From positions 4,754,001 through 4,818,000 of the forward strand of contig NZ_JASTWJ010000001.1 of assembly GCF_030499515.1 (NCBI RefSeq): 64,000 bases of DNA, written 5' to 3'. Origin of the DNA: Streptomyces sp. DT2A-34. GTDB taxonomy: Bacteria > Actinomycetota > Actinomycetes > Streptomycetales > Streptomycetaceae. The notes below the pieces were generated by a model. That model had not been told where the DNA came from. It did no database searches and saw only the letters and a program-made list of their open reading frames with translations. Shown here piece by piece: positions 43,636 through 52,767 of the stretch (its first letter is position 1; the number at the start of each line of letters is the position of its first letter). Position numbers and translations under genes: made by a program.

Positions 43636-44112
43636 TCAGAGGGTGGTGCCCGGGTCCCCCGGGCGGATGCGTCCGCGCCAGCCGCCGCTCGGGCCGCCGC
43701 CGCTCTCGACGTAGTCCTTGAACCGACGTAGGTCGCCCTTCACCCGCCGGTCGATCATGCCCAGGGCGTCCGCGCCCTTCTCGGCGACGCCGGTGGGCTC
43801 GACGTCCATCGTGAGCTCCACCCGGGTGTGCGTGTCGTCGAGGCGCTCGAAGCGGACCGAGCCGCGCTGCTCGGTGTCACCGCCGATAGACCGCCAGGTG
43901 ATCCGGTCGTCCGCCATCTGGTCGACGATCTCCGTGTCGAACTCGCGCCGGATGCCACCGATGCTGGTGGTCCAGTGGTTGTGCCGGTCGTCGAGCTGCC
44001 TGACCTCGTCGACCCCCTCCATGAAGTTCGGGAAGTCCTCGAACTGCGTCCACTGGTCGTATGCCCTGCGGAGCGAGACGTCCACGTCGACTGTTTCCTT
44101 GACCGTGCTCAT
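43636..44112 (-). CDS. SRPBCC family (cyclase/dehydrase-like) protein
   Basis: 158 residues from ATG 44112 behind AGGAGG. VKETVDVDVSLRRAYDQWTQ and FEDFPNFMEGVDEVRQLDDR open a helix-grip START-like fold; HNHWTTSIGGIRREFDTEIV, DQMADDRITWRSIGG and RVELTMDVEPTG complete it. The pattern FEDFPxFMeGV is typical of the YPR/coenzyme Q-binding COQ10-like subgroup found as small stress-linked proteins in Streptomyces. The function is unproven. The 210 bases before it (43425-43635) hold a minus-strand scrap only (VNSLDWEMLAQAARATGDDG). Confidence 0.85.
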   Translation of the reverse strand: MSTVKETVDVDVSLRRAYDQWTQFEDFPNFMEGVDEVRQLDDRHNHWTTSIGGIRREFDTEIVDQMADDRITWRSIGGDTEQRGSVRFERLDDTHTRVELTMDVEPTGVAEKGADALGMIDRRVKGDLRRFKDYVESGGGPSGGWRGRIRPGDPGTTL

Positions 44113-44244
44113 TGATGCCTCCTTGTCCGCTCTTCACCGAGGCCGACCTGCGGCGGGCGGGCCGACCTCGCTGTGCGTGTGCGAAGCGCCGGGTACCCGG
44201 GAAACCCGACGCTTCACGTGCCCCGCCGGGGTTACCCCGGGGCC

Positions 44245-45090
44245 ATGAGAGTCAGCGCGCTGGACGTCGGCTCCCACACTGGTGAAGGCGTTGAGCGCAG
44301 CCTCCGCGCCGGCCCGGCAGTGGGACGCGCCGGAGCCCCTGGCGTTCGCGACCGCCGTGGTGCGCGACGCGCCCGACCGGGCGGACGTGCTGCGGGCCGT
44401 GCACAGCCGGACCGGCCTGCGGCTGCGCGTACTGCCGGGTGAGGCGGAGGCCCGGCTGACGTTCCTGGGGGCCCGGCGCTGGACGGGCAAGGCGCTCGGG
44501 CCCGCTGGCTGTCTTCGACATCGGCGGCTGTTCCCTTGAGGTGGCCTTCGGCCGGGGCAGGGCACCGGACTTCGCGGCCTTGCTGCCGCTCGGCGCCAAC
44601 CGTCCGACCCGCGAGTTCCTCGGCTCGGCGGACCCTCGCCCGCCGTCCGACGTGGTCGCCCTGCGCCGCAAGGTGCGCCATCAGTGGCGTGACGTCTCCG
44701 CCCGCATCCGCTGGGAGCATCCACAGACGGCCGTCGCGACCTCTCGCACGTTCCAGCGACCGGCCCGGTTGTGCGGCGCCGCTCCGGGACGTCGCGGCCC
44801 GTTCGTCGAGCGGGTCCTGTGCCGACGTGACCTGCGCCGGCCGGTCGACCGGCTGTCCGCGCTGTCCGCCGCCGAGCGGGCGGGGCTGCCCGGCAGCTGC
44901 ACTCCGCGGGCCGGGCAGAGCCTGGCGGGAGCGGTCGCCGGGCACGCCGCGATGAAACTCAGCGACGTGAAGATCGTGATGATCTGCCCGTGGGCCCTGC
45001 GTGAGGGGGTCCTTCTGCGCCATCTGGAGAACGGGGCCGACTGGGTGGTGGGCCGACGTGGTGCGGCACGACGACCTGGGGCGGCGCCCT
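44245..45090 (+). pseudogene. Ppx/GppA-type phosphatase remnant
   Basis: MRVSALDVGSHT from ATG 44245 is the start of an exopolyphosphatase/guanosine pentaphosphatase-like protein. The sequence then jumps to DAPEPLAFATAVVRDAPDRA (about 44330), so some 35-40 codons, including the rest of the first phosphate motif, are missing. LPGEAEARLTFLGARRW follows. After a shift near 44500 comes VFDIGGCSLEVAFGRGRAPD, where the usual GGGSLE has Cys instead of Gly, and the rest runs to AMKLSDVKIVMICPWALREG near 44990. Several frameshifts are present; the product cannot be functional as written. Confidence 0.8.
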
Positions 45091-45206
45091 GAACGGACTG
45101 TGCGCCCTGAACGGACAGTGGTGAGGTGCCGTCGGCACGGACAGTGGTGAGCTGCCGCGTCGGCGGACCTCACCACGAAACCCCGAAGCGACCGGCGGTC
45201 AACTCC

Positions 45207-45470
45207 TCATCCCGGGTGCTCGGACCGCTGATCCGGGGGGACTTCCCCGCCTCCGCCGCCGCCCTTGTCGCCCTTGTCGCCCTTGTCCGTGCCATGGGCC
45301 TGGCGGATGTCCTGCTCGACGGGGTGGATCTCGCGTCGGCCGGTGGCCAGCGACACGTCGTACAGCGCGGTGGCACCGTGCGCCACGGCGGACGCGCCCA
45401 TCGTGGTGAGCACCAGGGGATTGACGCGGGCGAGCAACCCGATGACGACCGGTACGCCGGCCTCGGTCAT
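45207..45470 (-). CDS. Small hydrophobic protein, possibly a fragment
   Basis: 87 residues from ATG 45470. VPVVIGLLARVNPLVLTTMG and AHGATALYDVSLATGRREIH, PVEQDIRQAHG resemble the middle of an actinobacterial membrane protein family (motif TALxDVxxAxxRReixPxEQ). The normal continuation (HSFLE-like) is replaced by GTDKGDKGDKGGGGGG, encoded by a 9-bp tandem repeat (TTGTCGCCC, about 45265-45290). It may be a truncated gene. I cannot name the family. The surrounding stretches (45091-45206 and 45471-45649) hold nothing else clear. Confidence 0.4.
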   Translation of the reverse strand: MTEAGVPVVIGLLARVNPLVLTTMGASAVAHGATALYDVSLATGRREIHPVEQDIRQAHGTDKGDKGDKGGGGGGEVPPDQRSEHPG

Positions 45471-45649
45471 TGCGCCGCTCCCATGACACCTCCTGTGAAC
45501 GGTCCGGATCTTCGACCCGTCGAGCCCGCCTCCCAGTCCCCTCCCGCACGACCGGAACACCCGCCCACCGTTTGTTACGCCCGTCGGGCCGCCGGGTACT
45601 CGCCAGCGCGCTCGCAGTACCGCACCACACGTTCCACCCGGGAGAGGCG

Positions 45650-46606
45650 ATGCCTGACTTCGGATACTTCCTGTCGTGCGAGGAACACAGTCCGGCAGAG
45701 CTCGTCGATCAGGCGCGGATGGCCGAGCAGGCGGGCTTCGACTCCCTGTGGATCTCGGACCACTACCACCCGTGGAACGACAACCAGGGCCAGAGTCCGT
45801 TCGTGTGGACGGTGATCGGCGCGCTGTCCCAGGCCGTCTCGCTGCCCGTGGAGACGGCCGTGACCTGCCCCATGGTGCGCACCCACCCCGCGGTGATCGC
45901 CCAGGCGGCCGCCACCTGCGCCGTCCAGCTGGGCGGCCGTTTCCGGCTGGGAGTCGGCACCGGCGAGGCCCTCAACGAGCACATCCTGGGCACCCACTGG
46001 CCCGAGGCAGCGGTACGCCTGGAGATGCTGGCCGAGGCGGTGCAGATCATGCGGCAGTTGTTCACCGGCGAGGAGACGAGCCACTACGGCAAGCACTACA
46101 CCGTGGAGAACGCCCGCCTCTACACCCTCCCCGACGAGCCGGTACCCATCGACGTCTCCGCCTTCGGCCCCCTGGCCGCGGAGACGGCGGCACGCATCGG
46201 CGGCGGGCTGATCACGACCACCCCCGACACCGCCCTGATCGAGCGCTTCCGCCGCGCCGGCGGCGGCACCAGGCCGGTGTACGGCGGTCTCAAGGTGTGC
46301 TGGGGCACGGACCGGCAGGAGGCGCTGCGCACCGCGCACCGCCTGTGGGCGAACGAGCAGCTCCCCGGTGAACTCGCCCAGCTCCTCCCCACCCCGCGCC
46401 ACTTCGAGCAGGCGTCCGAGCTGGTCACGGAGGAGCAGGTGGCGTCGGCCGTACCGTGCGGTGACGATCCGGATACGCACATCGAGGCCCTGACCGCGTT
46501 CATCGACGCGGGCTTCGACACGGTGTACGTCAGCCAGATCGGCAAGGAGCAGCGCGGCTTCTTCGACTTCTACCGCACGAAGATCCTCCCGCGGCTGCGT
46601 GGCTGA
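45650..46606 (+). CDS. F420-dependent LLM-class oxidoreductase (TIGR03557-like)
   Basis: 318 residues from ATG 45650 (GGAGAGG site). FGYFLSCEEHSPAELVDQAR, MAEQAGFDSLWISDHYHPW and FVWTVIGALSQAVSLPVETA, then GRFRLGVGTGEALNEHILG and RLEMLAEAVQIMRQLF are the bacterial luciferase-like fold. The opening FGYFLSCEE and SDHYHPW motif resemble the family that includes F420-dependent glucose-6-phosphate dehydrogenase-like enzymes. It probably oxidises an alcohol or sugar-like substrate with F420; the substrate is not known. The stop overlaps the next start by eight bases, so the isochorismatase-like gene is co-translated. Confidence 0.87.
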   Translation: MPDFGYFLSCEEHSPAELVDQARMAEQAGFDSLWISDHYHPWNDNQGQSPFVWTVIGALSQAVSLPVETAVTCPMVRTHPAVIAQAAATCAVQLGGRFRLGVGTGEALNEHILGTHWPEAAVRLEMLAEAVQIMRQLFTGEETSHYGKHYTVENARLYTLPDEPVPIDVSAFGPLAAETAARIGGGLITTTPDTALIERFRRAGGGTRPVYGGLKVCWGTDRQEALRTAHRLWANEQLPGELAQLLPTPRHFEQASELVTEEQVASAVPCGDDPDTHIEALTAFIDAGFDTVYVSQIGKEQRGFFDFYRTKILPRLRG

Positions 46607-47186
46607 CGGCACGGGACGGACGGCTCAGGTCGTGGAGCGGCGGACGGACCCGACGGGGCTCGCTCTCATCGTGGTCGACATGATCAACACCTACGACCAC
46701 GAGGACGCCGAGCTGCTCGTGCCGTCCGTCCGGCGGGTCGTTCCCGTCCTGGCGGAGCTGATCGACCGGGCCCGCGAGGCGGACGTACCGGTGATCTACG
46801 CGAACGACAACTTCGGCTCGTGGCGCTCCCACCACGGGGAACTCGTTCGGACCGCGCTGGCCCGGCCGCACGCCGACCTGATCGAGCCGATACGGCCCGA
46901 CGACGAGTCGCTGTTCGTGGTGAAGGCCCGCCATTCCGTCTTCTACGAGACGCCCCTGGGCTACCTCCTGTGGCGACTGGGCGTCGGGCAAGTGGTGCTG
47001 ACCGGTCAGGTCACCGAGCAGTGCGTCCTGTACTCCGCGCTGGACGCGCACATCCGCCATCTGGAGGTCACGGTGCCCAAGGACGCCGTCGCCTCCATCC
47101 ATCCCCATCTGGCGTCCGCCGCCCTGGAGATGATGGAGCGCAACATGGGCGCCCGCATCCTCACGGCGAAGGAAGTCGCCTTCTGA
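46599..47186 (+). CDS. Isochorismatase-like cysteine hydrolase
   Basis: 195 residues from GTG 46599, overlapping the oxidoreductase gene. ALIVVDMINTYDHEDAELL supplies the catalytic Asp, VVKARHSVFYET the Lys and TGQVTEQCVLYSALDAHIRH the nucleophile Cys with the usual cis-peptide region before it (LTGQVTEQC). All three residues are in place, so the enzyme should be active on an amide or ester. The family covers isochorismatase, nicotinamidase and related amidohydrolases; the residues here do not settle which. Pairing with an F420 enzyme suggests a small catabolic unit. Confidence 0.88.
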   Translation: MADGTGRTAQVVERRTDPTGLALIVVDMINTYDHEDAELLVPSVRRVVPVLAELIDRAREADVPVIYANDNFGSWRSHHGELVRTALARPHADLIEPIRPDDESLFVVKARHSVFYETPLGYLLWRLGVGQVVLTGQVTEQCVLYSALDAHIRHLEVTVPKDAVASIHPHLASAALEMMERNMGARILTAKEVAF

Positions 47187-47287
47187 GGCCACCGTGGCCT
47201 CCCCGACGGCAACGCGCAGGGCCGCACCCTAGGGAGGAAAATGGGAGAAAGCTGAGGAATGCCGGTCGGGGTGATGCGAGGAAGGGG

Positions 47288-48154
47288 ATGGCGGTCGTGG
47301 ATCTCGTACTGCGCCCAGGCACCACGGACGACGCCGCCGAGTGCGGCAGGATCTGCTTCGAGGCTTTCGCCGACATCGCCCGTGAGCATGCTTTTCCGCC
47401 CGATGTTCCCAACCTCGAGGTAGGTGTCGCCCTGATCGAGGCGGGCCTGAGCCACCCGGGGTTCTACAGCGTCGTCGCCGAACTCGACGGGCGGATCGTG
47501 GGGAGCAACTTCCTCGACGAGCGCTCGGCCGTCGTCGGGGTCGGGCCCGTCACCATCGATCCCGCCGTGCAGAACCGGGGTGTGGGCCGCCGGCTGATGC
47601 TGGACGTGATGGGCCGGGCCGCCGAGCGCAGAGTGCCGGGGATCCGGCTGTTGCAGAGCGGGTACCACAACAGATCGTTCTCGCTGTACGCGAGCCTGGG
47701 GTTCGCGCTCCGGGAGACGGTGGCGTGCATGCAGGGGCCCGCGTTTTCGCGTGCGGTGCCCGGACACACCGTCCGCGAGGCCACGGACTCGGACCTCGGA
47801 GCGTGCAACGAACTGTGCCGGATGGTCCACGGCGTCGACCGGGGCGGCGAGGTCGTCGACGCGCTCAAGCAAGGTACGGCCCGGGTCGTCGAGCACCAGG
47901 GGCGCGTCACGGGTTATGCCACGGATCTGGCGTTCTTCGCGCACGCGGTGGGCGAGACCAACAGCGACCTCCAGGCCCTGATCGGCTCGGCTTCCGCCTT
48001 CGGCGGCCCCGGCATCCTCGTCCCCGCGCGCAACAGCCTGCTGCTGGGATGGTGCCTCGCCAACGGCCTCAGGGTGGTGCAACTGCTGAGCTTGATGACG
48101 GTCGGGCTCTACAACGAGCCCACCGGGGCGTATCTGCCCTCGATCCTCTACTGA
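47288..48154 (+). CDS. GNAT-family acetyltransferase (double domain)
   Basis: 288 residues from ATG 47288 (AGGAAGGGG directly upstream). The first GNAT domain (about 5-135) has VVAELDGRIVGSNFLDE and the acetyl-CoA loop VQNRGVGRRLMLDVMGRA. The second half (about 150-288: HTVREATDSDLGACNEL, GYATDLAFFAHAVG, and LVPARNSLLLGWCLANGLRV) is the second GNAT-like domain with a divergent CoA site. Such two-domain proteins occur widely in actinobacteria. The acceptor is unknown. Its position 100 bases after the isochorismatase gene allows joint transcription. Confidence 0.82.
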   Translation: MAVVDLVLRPGTTDDAAECGRICFEAFADIAREHAFPPDVPNLEVGVALIEAGLSHPGFYSVVAELDGRIVGSNFLDERSAVVGVGPVTIDPAVQNRGVGRRLMLDVMGRAAERRVPGIRLLQSGYHNRSFSLYASLGFALRETVACMQGPAFSRAVPGHTVREATDSDLGACNELCRMVHGVDRGGEVVDALKQGTARVVEHQGRVTGYATDLAFFAHAVGETNSDLQALIGSASAFGGPGILVPARNSLLLGWCLANGLRVVQLLSLMTVGLYNEPTGAYLPSILY

Positions 48155-48282
48155 GACCGAGACCCTGCCGGACCGGAGCACGGACCCCAGCGCGGTCACC
48201 GCCGACTGCACCACGCCGACGCCGATGACCGAGCGCACGCCGAGCGCGATTCCCGTACGCGCACATCACGGTCCGTGCCGGC

Positions 48283-48558
48283 TCAGTCCCTGTCCGGGGC
48301 GCGGAGTTGCGCATTCCGGCCTGGCGTGAGAGCGAGCCAGGTCCGTGGACGTTTGCCGACGTCGCCTTTGCGCACCGATACATATCCAGCCGCCTCCAGT
48401 GCGGAGGTGATCCGGCTGACGCTGGCGTCGGAGACCTGGCAGTAGTCGCGTACGGCCCCGAACTCGGCCTCGGCGCACCCCGACGGAAACGCCATCAGCG
48501 CCAGCCGGGTGGGGTGGTGGATCACCTCGTCGAGCGCCGGCAGTCCTCTGTCACTCAC
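48283..48558 (-). CDS. Winged-helix regulator (MarR/ArsR-like, DUF4364 style transcription factor)
   Basis: 91 residues from GTG 48558 (GAGAAGG upstream; a GTG at 48576 is an alternative). LPALDEVIHHPTRLALMAFP and FGAVRDYCQVSDASVSRITS, then ALEAAGYVSVRKGDVGKRPR and TWLALTP form a winged helix of the transcriptional-regulator-with-DNA-binding-wHTH type common in actinobacteria. HPTRLALM is the usual opening. It overlaps the upstream membrane gene by eight bases, a common pairing for such regulators with a small membrane protein. The target is likely that operon. Confidence 0.82.
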   Translation of the reverse strand: MSDRGLPALDEVIHHPTRLALMAFPSGCAEAEFGAVRDYCQVSDASVSRITSALEAAGYVSVRKGDVGKRPRTWLALTPGRNAQLRAPDRD

Positions 48559-48874
48559 CGGACGCACCTTCTCCACGACCGTACCGCGCCGTCATCACGG
48601 CCGGCGCGGCTCCGCCCAGCAGCCCGGAGACCACAGCGCCCACGGTCCGGCCGGCGGGGAGGGCGGCCGGCCATCCGGCGGCGAAGACGGCGAGCAGGGC
48701 CCCGCGGTCCTGCTCCGGCCGCAGCACGACGCCGGAGCGCCGCACCACGAGCAGGTGCAGGAGGAGGTAGGCGTCGGTGGCTACGCAGCCACCGACGCTC
48801 CCCCACAGGCCGCCGGCCGGGTCATCCGGCCCCGAGAAACCGAAGATCCCGATCGTGAATCCCGCGAAGAGCAC
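48551..48874 (-). CDS. Small membrane protein upstream of the winged-helix gene, maybe N-truncated
   Basis: 107 residues from GTG 48874. LFAGFTIGIFGFSG, ATDAYLLLHLLVVRR and VGAVVSGLLGGAAPAVMTA are hydrophobic; the fold is not recognised. The frame continues upstream of the GTG as ARAVAARPQPAPGWFPPLQG, which looks like genuine protein, but no start codon is present in it; in another frame a segment LIEDVRPR precedes. The true N terminus may therefore have been lost to a frameshift. From 48875 to 49163 no intact gene is seen; a plus-strand scrap (VRDFQKSRKEPRGD) is not convincing. Confidence 0.55.
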   Translation of the reverse strand: MLFAGFTIGIFGFSGPDDPAGGLWGSVGGCVATDAYLLLHLLVVRRSGVVLRPEQDRGALLAVFAAGWPAALPAGRTVGAVVSGLLGGAAPAVMTARYGRGEGASGE

Positions 48875-49163
48875 CCCCTGAAGCGGCGGAAACCATCCGG
48901 GCGCCGGCTGCGGCCGGGCGGCGACAGCGCGGGCCCGCTCGGCGGGGGCGGACGTCCTCGATCAGCAGCCGGGCAAGCAGCTGGTCGCGCGCGCTTCGGT
49001 GACCACTGCAAGGTCGGCCCGAGCAGGAGCTGGGGCGAGGCGGACCGCCTCAACGTGCGCGACTTCCAGAAATCCCGCAAGGAACCGCGCGGCGACGCCG
49101 ACGGCAGCCCCGGACCGCTGACCTGGCGCCTGCTGTTCTCCAGAGCCGGGCCCTGTCGTAGGC

Positions 49164-50723
49164 CTAGTCGGCGAACCCGTCGCGCACGTTGTCGAAGACG
49201 GGGCGGTAGGTGTCCCATTCGGCGTCCGGGGCCGACAGGTAGATGTCGTACTCCCGGCCGCCCGCCTCGCCGTATCCGAGGTCGATGGCGCGGAAGACGC
49301 GGGCCCGGCCGTGGAAGGTGAACTCCCACACCGCGGCCGGCTTGTCCTTGAAGGTGGTCTTCTGCATCCGCAGCCTGCGGTAGGTCGTGGGGTAGTTGAC
49401 CTTGGTGTTCGCCTCGATGTCCTTGAAGTGCTCGATGGGGTGCGAGCCGGCCGGGTCCACCATGCCGATGGTGATGCCGGCCAGGCCGGTCGGATCGGTG
49501 TAGGTGACCTCGTCGGCCGCGCCCTTCTTCCGCTTCCAGCCGTCCGGCACGGGGAAGGAGACGCCGAGCTGCTTGTCGCGGACCAGGTGGTAGCCGTCGG
49601 GGACGGGCGAGAGGGAGGTCGACGGGGTGGGGGCGCTGCTGGTCCTGCGCGTGTCGGCCGCGTCACCGTCGCCGCCCTGCGAGGACACGTAGAGCGTGCC
49701 GGCGGCGGCGAGCGCGGCCAGGGCGACGGCGACGACCCCGAGGGTGCGCCGTCCTCGCTTCCGGCCGCCCCGGCCGGCCTTCCGCGGCGGCACGGGCGGG
49801 GTCGGCTGCGGCGGAGAGGTCCGCGTCGAGGACATCGATGCCGCGTCCGCGGCGCCGTCGTCGTGGGCGTCGTGGGCGGCCCCGGTCGACAGCGTGGTCG
49901 TCGCGCCGCCGGACCAGGTGGCCCGCAGGGCCCGTTCCGTCTGCTCCGCCGTGGGCCGGTCCTCGGGCTCCTTCGACAGCAGGACCTCGATGAGCGGTTC
50001 CAGCGGGCCGGCCTGCCGCATCGGCTGCAGCGGGTCCACGGCGATGGCGTACGCCGTCTCCATGGCGGTGTCCCGGCGGTACGGCGGCCTCCCCTCGACC
50101 GCCTGGTACAGCGTCGCGCCCAGCGACCACAGGTCGGAGGAGGGGCCGGGCTTGTGGCCGCGGATCCGCTCCGGGGCCATGAAGTCGATGGAGCCGACCA
50201 TCTCCCCGGTCTGCGTGAGCGTCGAGGTGCCGACGGTCTGCGCGATGCCGAAGTCGGTCAGGACGACCCGGCCGCCGGCGCCGAGCAGGACGTTGCCGGG
50301 CTTGATGTCGCGGTGCAGGACGCCGGCGGCGTGCGCGGCCCGCACGGCGGCGATCATGCCGAGGCCGATGCGGGCGGCCTCCTCGGGCGGCAGGGTGTGT
50401 CCGCCCTTGAGGACGTCGCCGAGGGTGGGCGCGGGGACGTACTCCATGACGATGCAGGGCCGGCCGTCGTCCTCGACGACGTCGTGCACGACGACCACGT
50501 TGGGGTGGACCACCCGGGCGGCACTGCGTGCCTCGCGGCGGGTGCGCTCGTACAGCGTGTCGACCTCGGCGTCGGACAGATGCGGCTGCGTGTGCAGTCG
50601 CTTGAGCGCGACCCTGCGTGCGAGCACCTCGTCCTCGGCCAGCCAGACGGTGCCCATACCGCCACTGCCGACGGGCTCGACGAGCCGGTAACGCCCGGCG
50701 ACCAGCCGCCCCTCGTCCGCCAC
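49164..50723 (-). CDS. Transmembrane serine/threonine protein kinase
   Basis: 519 residues from GTG 50723. Kinase domain residues about 12-270: glycine loop VGSGGMGTVWLAE (19-24), Lys41 in VALK, HRDIKPGN (137-144), DFG at 157-159, APERIRG and SLGATLYQAVEG. A linker rich in Ser/Pro, a basic stretch (GRGGRKRGRRT) and one membrane helix (about 333-350, LGVVAVALAALAAAGTLYV) follow. The extracytoplasmic part (about 380-519, DGYHLVRDKQLGVSFPVPDG) is a small strand-rich domain often found in actinobacterial PknB-like receptors. It signals to unknown substrates; the neighbouring PP2C-type gene, a natural counterpart, is broken. Confidence 0.93.
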   Translation of the reverse strand: MADEGRLVAGRYRLVEPVGSGGMGTVWLAEDEVLARRVALKRLHTQPHLSDAEVDTLYERTRREARSAARVVHPNVVVVHDVVEDDGRPCIVMEYVPAPTLGDVLKGGHTLPPEEAARIGLGMIAAVRAAHAAGVLHRDIKPGNVLLGAGGRVVLTDFGIAQTVGTSTLTQTGEMVGSIDFMAPERIRGHKPGPSSDLWSLGATLYQAVEGRPPYRRDTAMETAYAIAVDPLQPMRQAGPLEPLIEVLLSKEPEDRPTAEQTERALRATWSGGATTTLSTGAAHDAHDDGAADAASMSSTRTSPPQPTPPVPPRKAGRGGRKRGRRTLGVVAVALAALAAAGTLYVSSQGGDGDAADTRRTSSAPTPSTSLSPVPDGYHLVRDKQLGVSFPVPDGWKRKKGAADEVTYTDPTGLAGITIGMVDPAGSHPIEHFKDIEANTKVNYPTTYRRLRMQKTTFKDKPAAVWEFTFHGRARVFRAIDLGYGEAGGREYDIYLSAPDAEWDTYRPVFDNVRDGFAD

Positions 50724-51330
50724 AGCCCTGTCCTCCGCCTTGCTCTGCCCCCTTCATGCCACTTCGCCCTGCACAGTAACCGACCTTGTTGAGCGGGCGA
50801 AGGCCGGTCCGGCGGCGGCAGGCCTTGGCCCGGGGCCGAACGGACCCGGCGGTGGGTGGGATGTCACCTCACTCATGCGGGCGTATTGTCCGCTTATGGC
50901 TCCCCGGATGTCGCCGACGGCCAGGGGCGAGGGCATGGGGGGCGCCGCCCGCGCCCTGGCCGACCCGGGCTCCGGGCCGCAGGTGCTGGCGCCCGTCCTG
51001 GTGGAGGCCATGCGGGACACGGGTGCCTGTGTGGGCGCGGTGTATCTGCTGCGGCCGGACGAGCGGGTGCTGACGCCGGCCCTGCTGAGCGGAGTCCCGT
51101 GGGAGATCGCCGCGCCGTGGGCGAGGGCCGGCCTGGGAGTTCCGACGCCGGTGACGGACGCCCTGCGGGAGCGTCGCCCGGTGTGGCTCGGCGGTCAGGA
51201 GGAGCTGGCCCGCCGCTACCCGCAGATGGCCCTCGTACTGCCGTACCCCTTCACGCTGGCCGCCGCCGCGATCACCACCGGCGGCACACAGTGGGGCGGA
51301 CTCGTGCTCCAGTGGCCCGGCTCGCCCCCC

Positions 51331-51564
51331 CATTACCTTTTTGGTAGCCCCGCAATGGGGCGCCCGGCCTTCGGAGTTGGCATGACTTTCTCCCCCTGTC
51401 GATCGCATGTCTTGGGGGGTGGTGTCACCGGCTCCGGAGGCATCGACAGACCGCTGATTAGGGGCATGACCACCGGCTTCTTCGCAGGTCGGGAGGCTCT
51501 TCGTAATGTGGATGTGGCGATCGGTGCCGTGGGACGGCCGGGCGAGGACGACCGAAGGACGCAC
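51331..51564 (+). ncRNA. Candidate bridge RNA region of the IS110 element
   Basis: IS110-group elements make a structured bridge RNA from the non-coding left end; this segment has the right size and place. It contains a small hairpin (GCCCC at 51347-51351, GGGGC at 51357-51361) and several G- or C-rich loops. The TTGGGGGG at 51412-51419 could pair with the C-run target next to the insertion, as a target-binding loop would. The exact RNA ends and loops are inferred only. Confidence 0.5.
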
Positions 51565-52767
51565 GTGATCGACGTCAGTGACATCGGCGCTTTCCTCGGC
51601 CTGGACGTCGGCAAGGGCGAACACCACGCCACCGCCGTCACCCCGGCCGGGAAGAAGGCCTTCGACAAGCGGCTGCCCAACAGCGAGCCGAAGCTCCGCG
51701 AAGTGTTCGGCAAACTGCAGGCCAAGCACGGGACCGTGCTCGTGGTGGTCGACCAGCCGGCCTCGATCGGGGCTCTGCCGCTGGCGGTGGCCCGGGACAT
51801 GGGCTGCCCGGTCGCCTATCTGCCCGGCCTGACGATGCGGCGGATCGCCGACCTCTATCCCGGCGAGGCCAAGACAGATGCCCGCGACGCGTTCGTCATC
51901 GCAGACGCGGCCCGCGTCATGCCTCACACGCTCCGCTCGGTCGACCTCCAGGACGAGACCATCGCCGAGCTGGAGATGATCGTCGGCTTCGACGACGACC
52001 TGGCCGGCGAAGCAACCCGCATCAGCAACCGCCTGCGGGGCCTGCTCACCCAGATCCACCCGTCGCTGGAACGGATCCTGGGCCCACGCGTCCAACACCC
52101 GGCCGTGCTCAAGCTCCTCGACCAGTTCGGCTCCCCGGCCCAGATCCGCAAAGCCGGACGCCGACGGCTCATTGCGTTGATACGCCCGAAGGCACCGCGG
52201 ATGGCCGAGCGGCTCGTCGAGGACATCTTCACCGCACTGGACGAACAGACCGTCGTCGTCCCGGGCACCGACGCGGCCGCTCTGATCGTCCCCAGCCTCG
52301 CCAACTCGCTCCGAGCGGTGCTTGACCAGCGGAAACTCTTGGCCACCCGGATCGAGGAACTGCTGGAGAACCACCCTCTTTCCAAGGTCCTGACGTCCAT
52401 GCCGGGGATCGGCGTCAGGACCGGAGCCCGCATCCTCATCGACGTCGGCGACGGCCGTTCGTTCCCGACCGCCGCCCACCTCGCCGCCTACGCCGGCCTC
52501 GCCCCCACAACCCGCAGTTCTGGCTCCTCGATCCGCGGCGAACAACCATCCCGCCGCGGAAACAAGCAGCTCAAACGGGCCTTCTTCCTGTCCGCGTTCG
52601 CGGCTCTGGCCGACCCGGCCTCCCGGACCTACTACGACAAGAAGATCAGCCAGGGAAAACACCACACCCAAGCCCTCCTCTGCCTCGCGAGACGACGAGC
52701 CGACGTGCTCTTCGCGATGCTCCGCGACGGCACCTTCTACGACCCCCAACCCGCCCCATCAGCTTGA
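51565..52767 (+). CDS. IS110-family transposase
   Basis: 400 residues from GTG 51565; the open frame continues upstream only because the host gene is in phase. The N-terminal DEDD/RuvC-like domain has FLGLDVGKGEHHATAVTP, TVLVVVDQPASIGALPLAVA, LPGLTMRRIADLYPGEAKTD and ARDAFVIADAAR. A helical linker follows, then the C-terminal domain with SMPGIGVRTGARILIDVGDG, AHLAAYAGLAPTTRSSGSSI and RGNKQLKRAFFLSAFAALAD, where the Ser-rich loop supplies the catalytic serine. Length and motifs are those of a complete IS110 recombinase, which acts with a bridge RNA that pairs with target and donor. Confidence 0.95.
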   Translation: MIDVSDIGAFLGLDVGKGEHHATAVTPAGKKAFDKRLPNSEPKLREVFGKLQAKHGTVLVVVDQPASIGALPLAVARDMGCPVAYLPGLTMRRIADLYPGEAKTDARDAFVIADAARVMPHTLRSVDLQDETIAELEMIVGFDDDLAGEATRISNRLRGLLTQIHPSLERILGPRVQHPAVLKLLDQFGSPAQIRKAGRRRLIALIRPKAPRMAERLVEDIFTALDEQTVVVPGTDAAALIVPSLANSLRAVLDQRKLLATRIEELLENHPLSKVLTSMPGIGVRTGARILIDVGDGRSFPTAAHLAAYAGLAPTTRSSGSSIRGEQPSRRGNKQLKRAFFLSAFAALADPASRTYYDKKISQGKHHTQALLCLARRRADVLFAMLRDGTFYDPQPAPSA

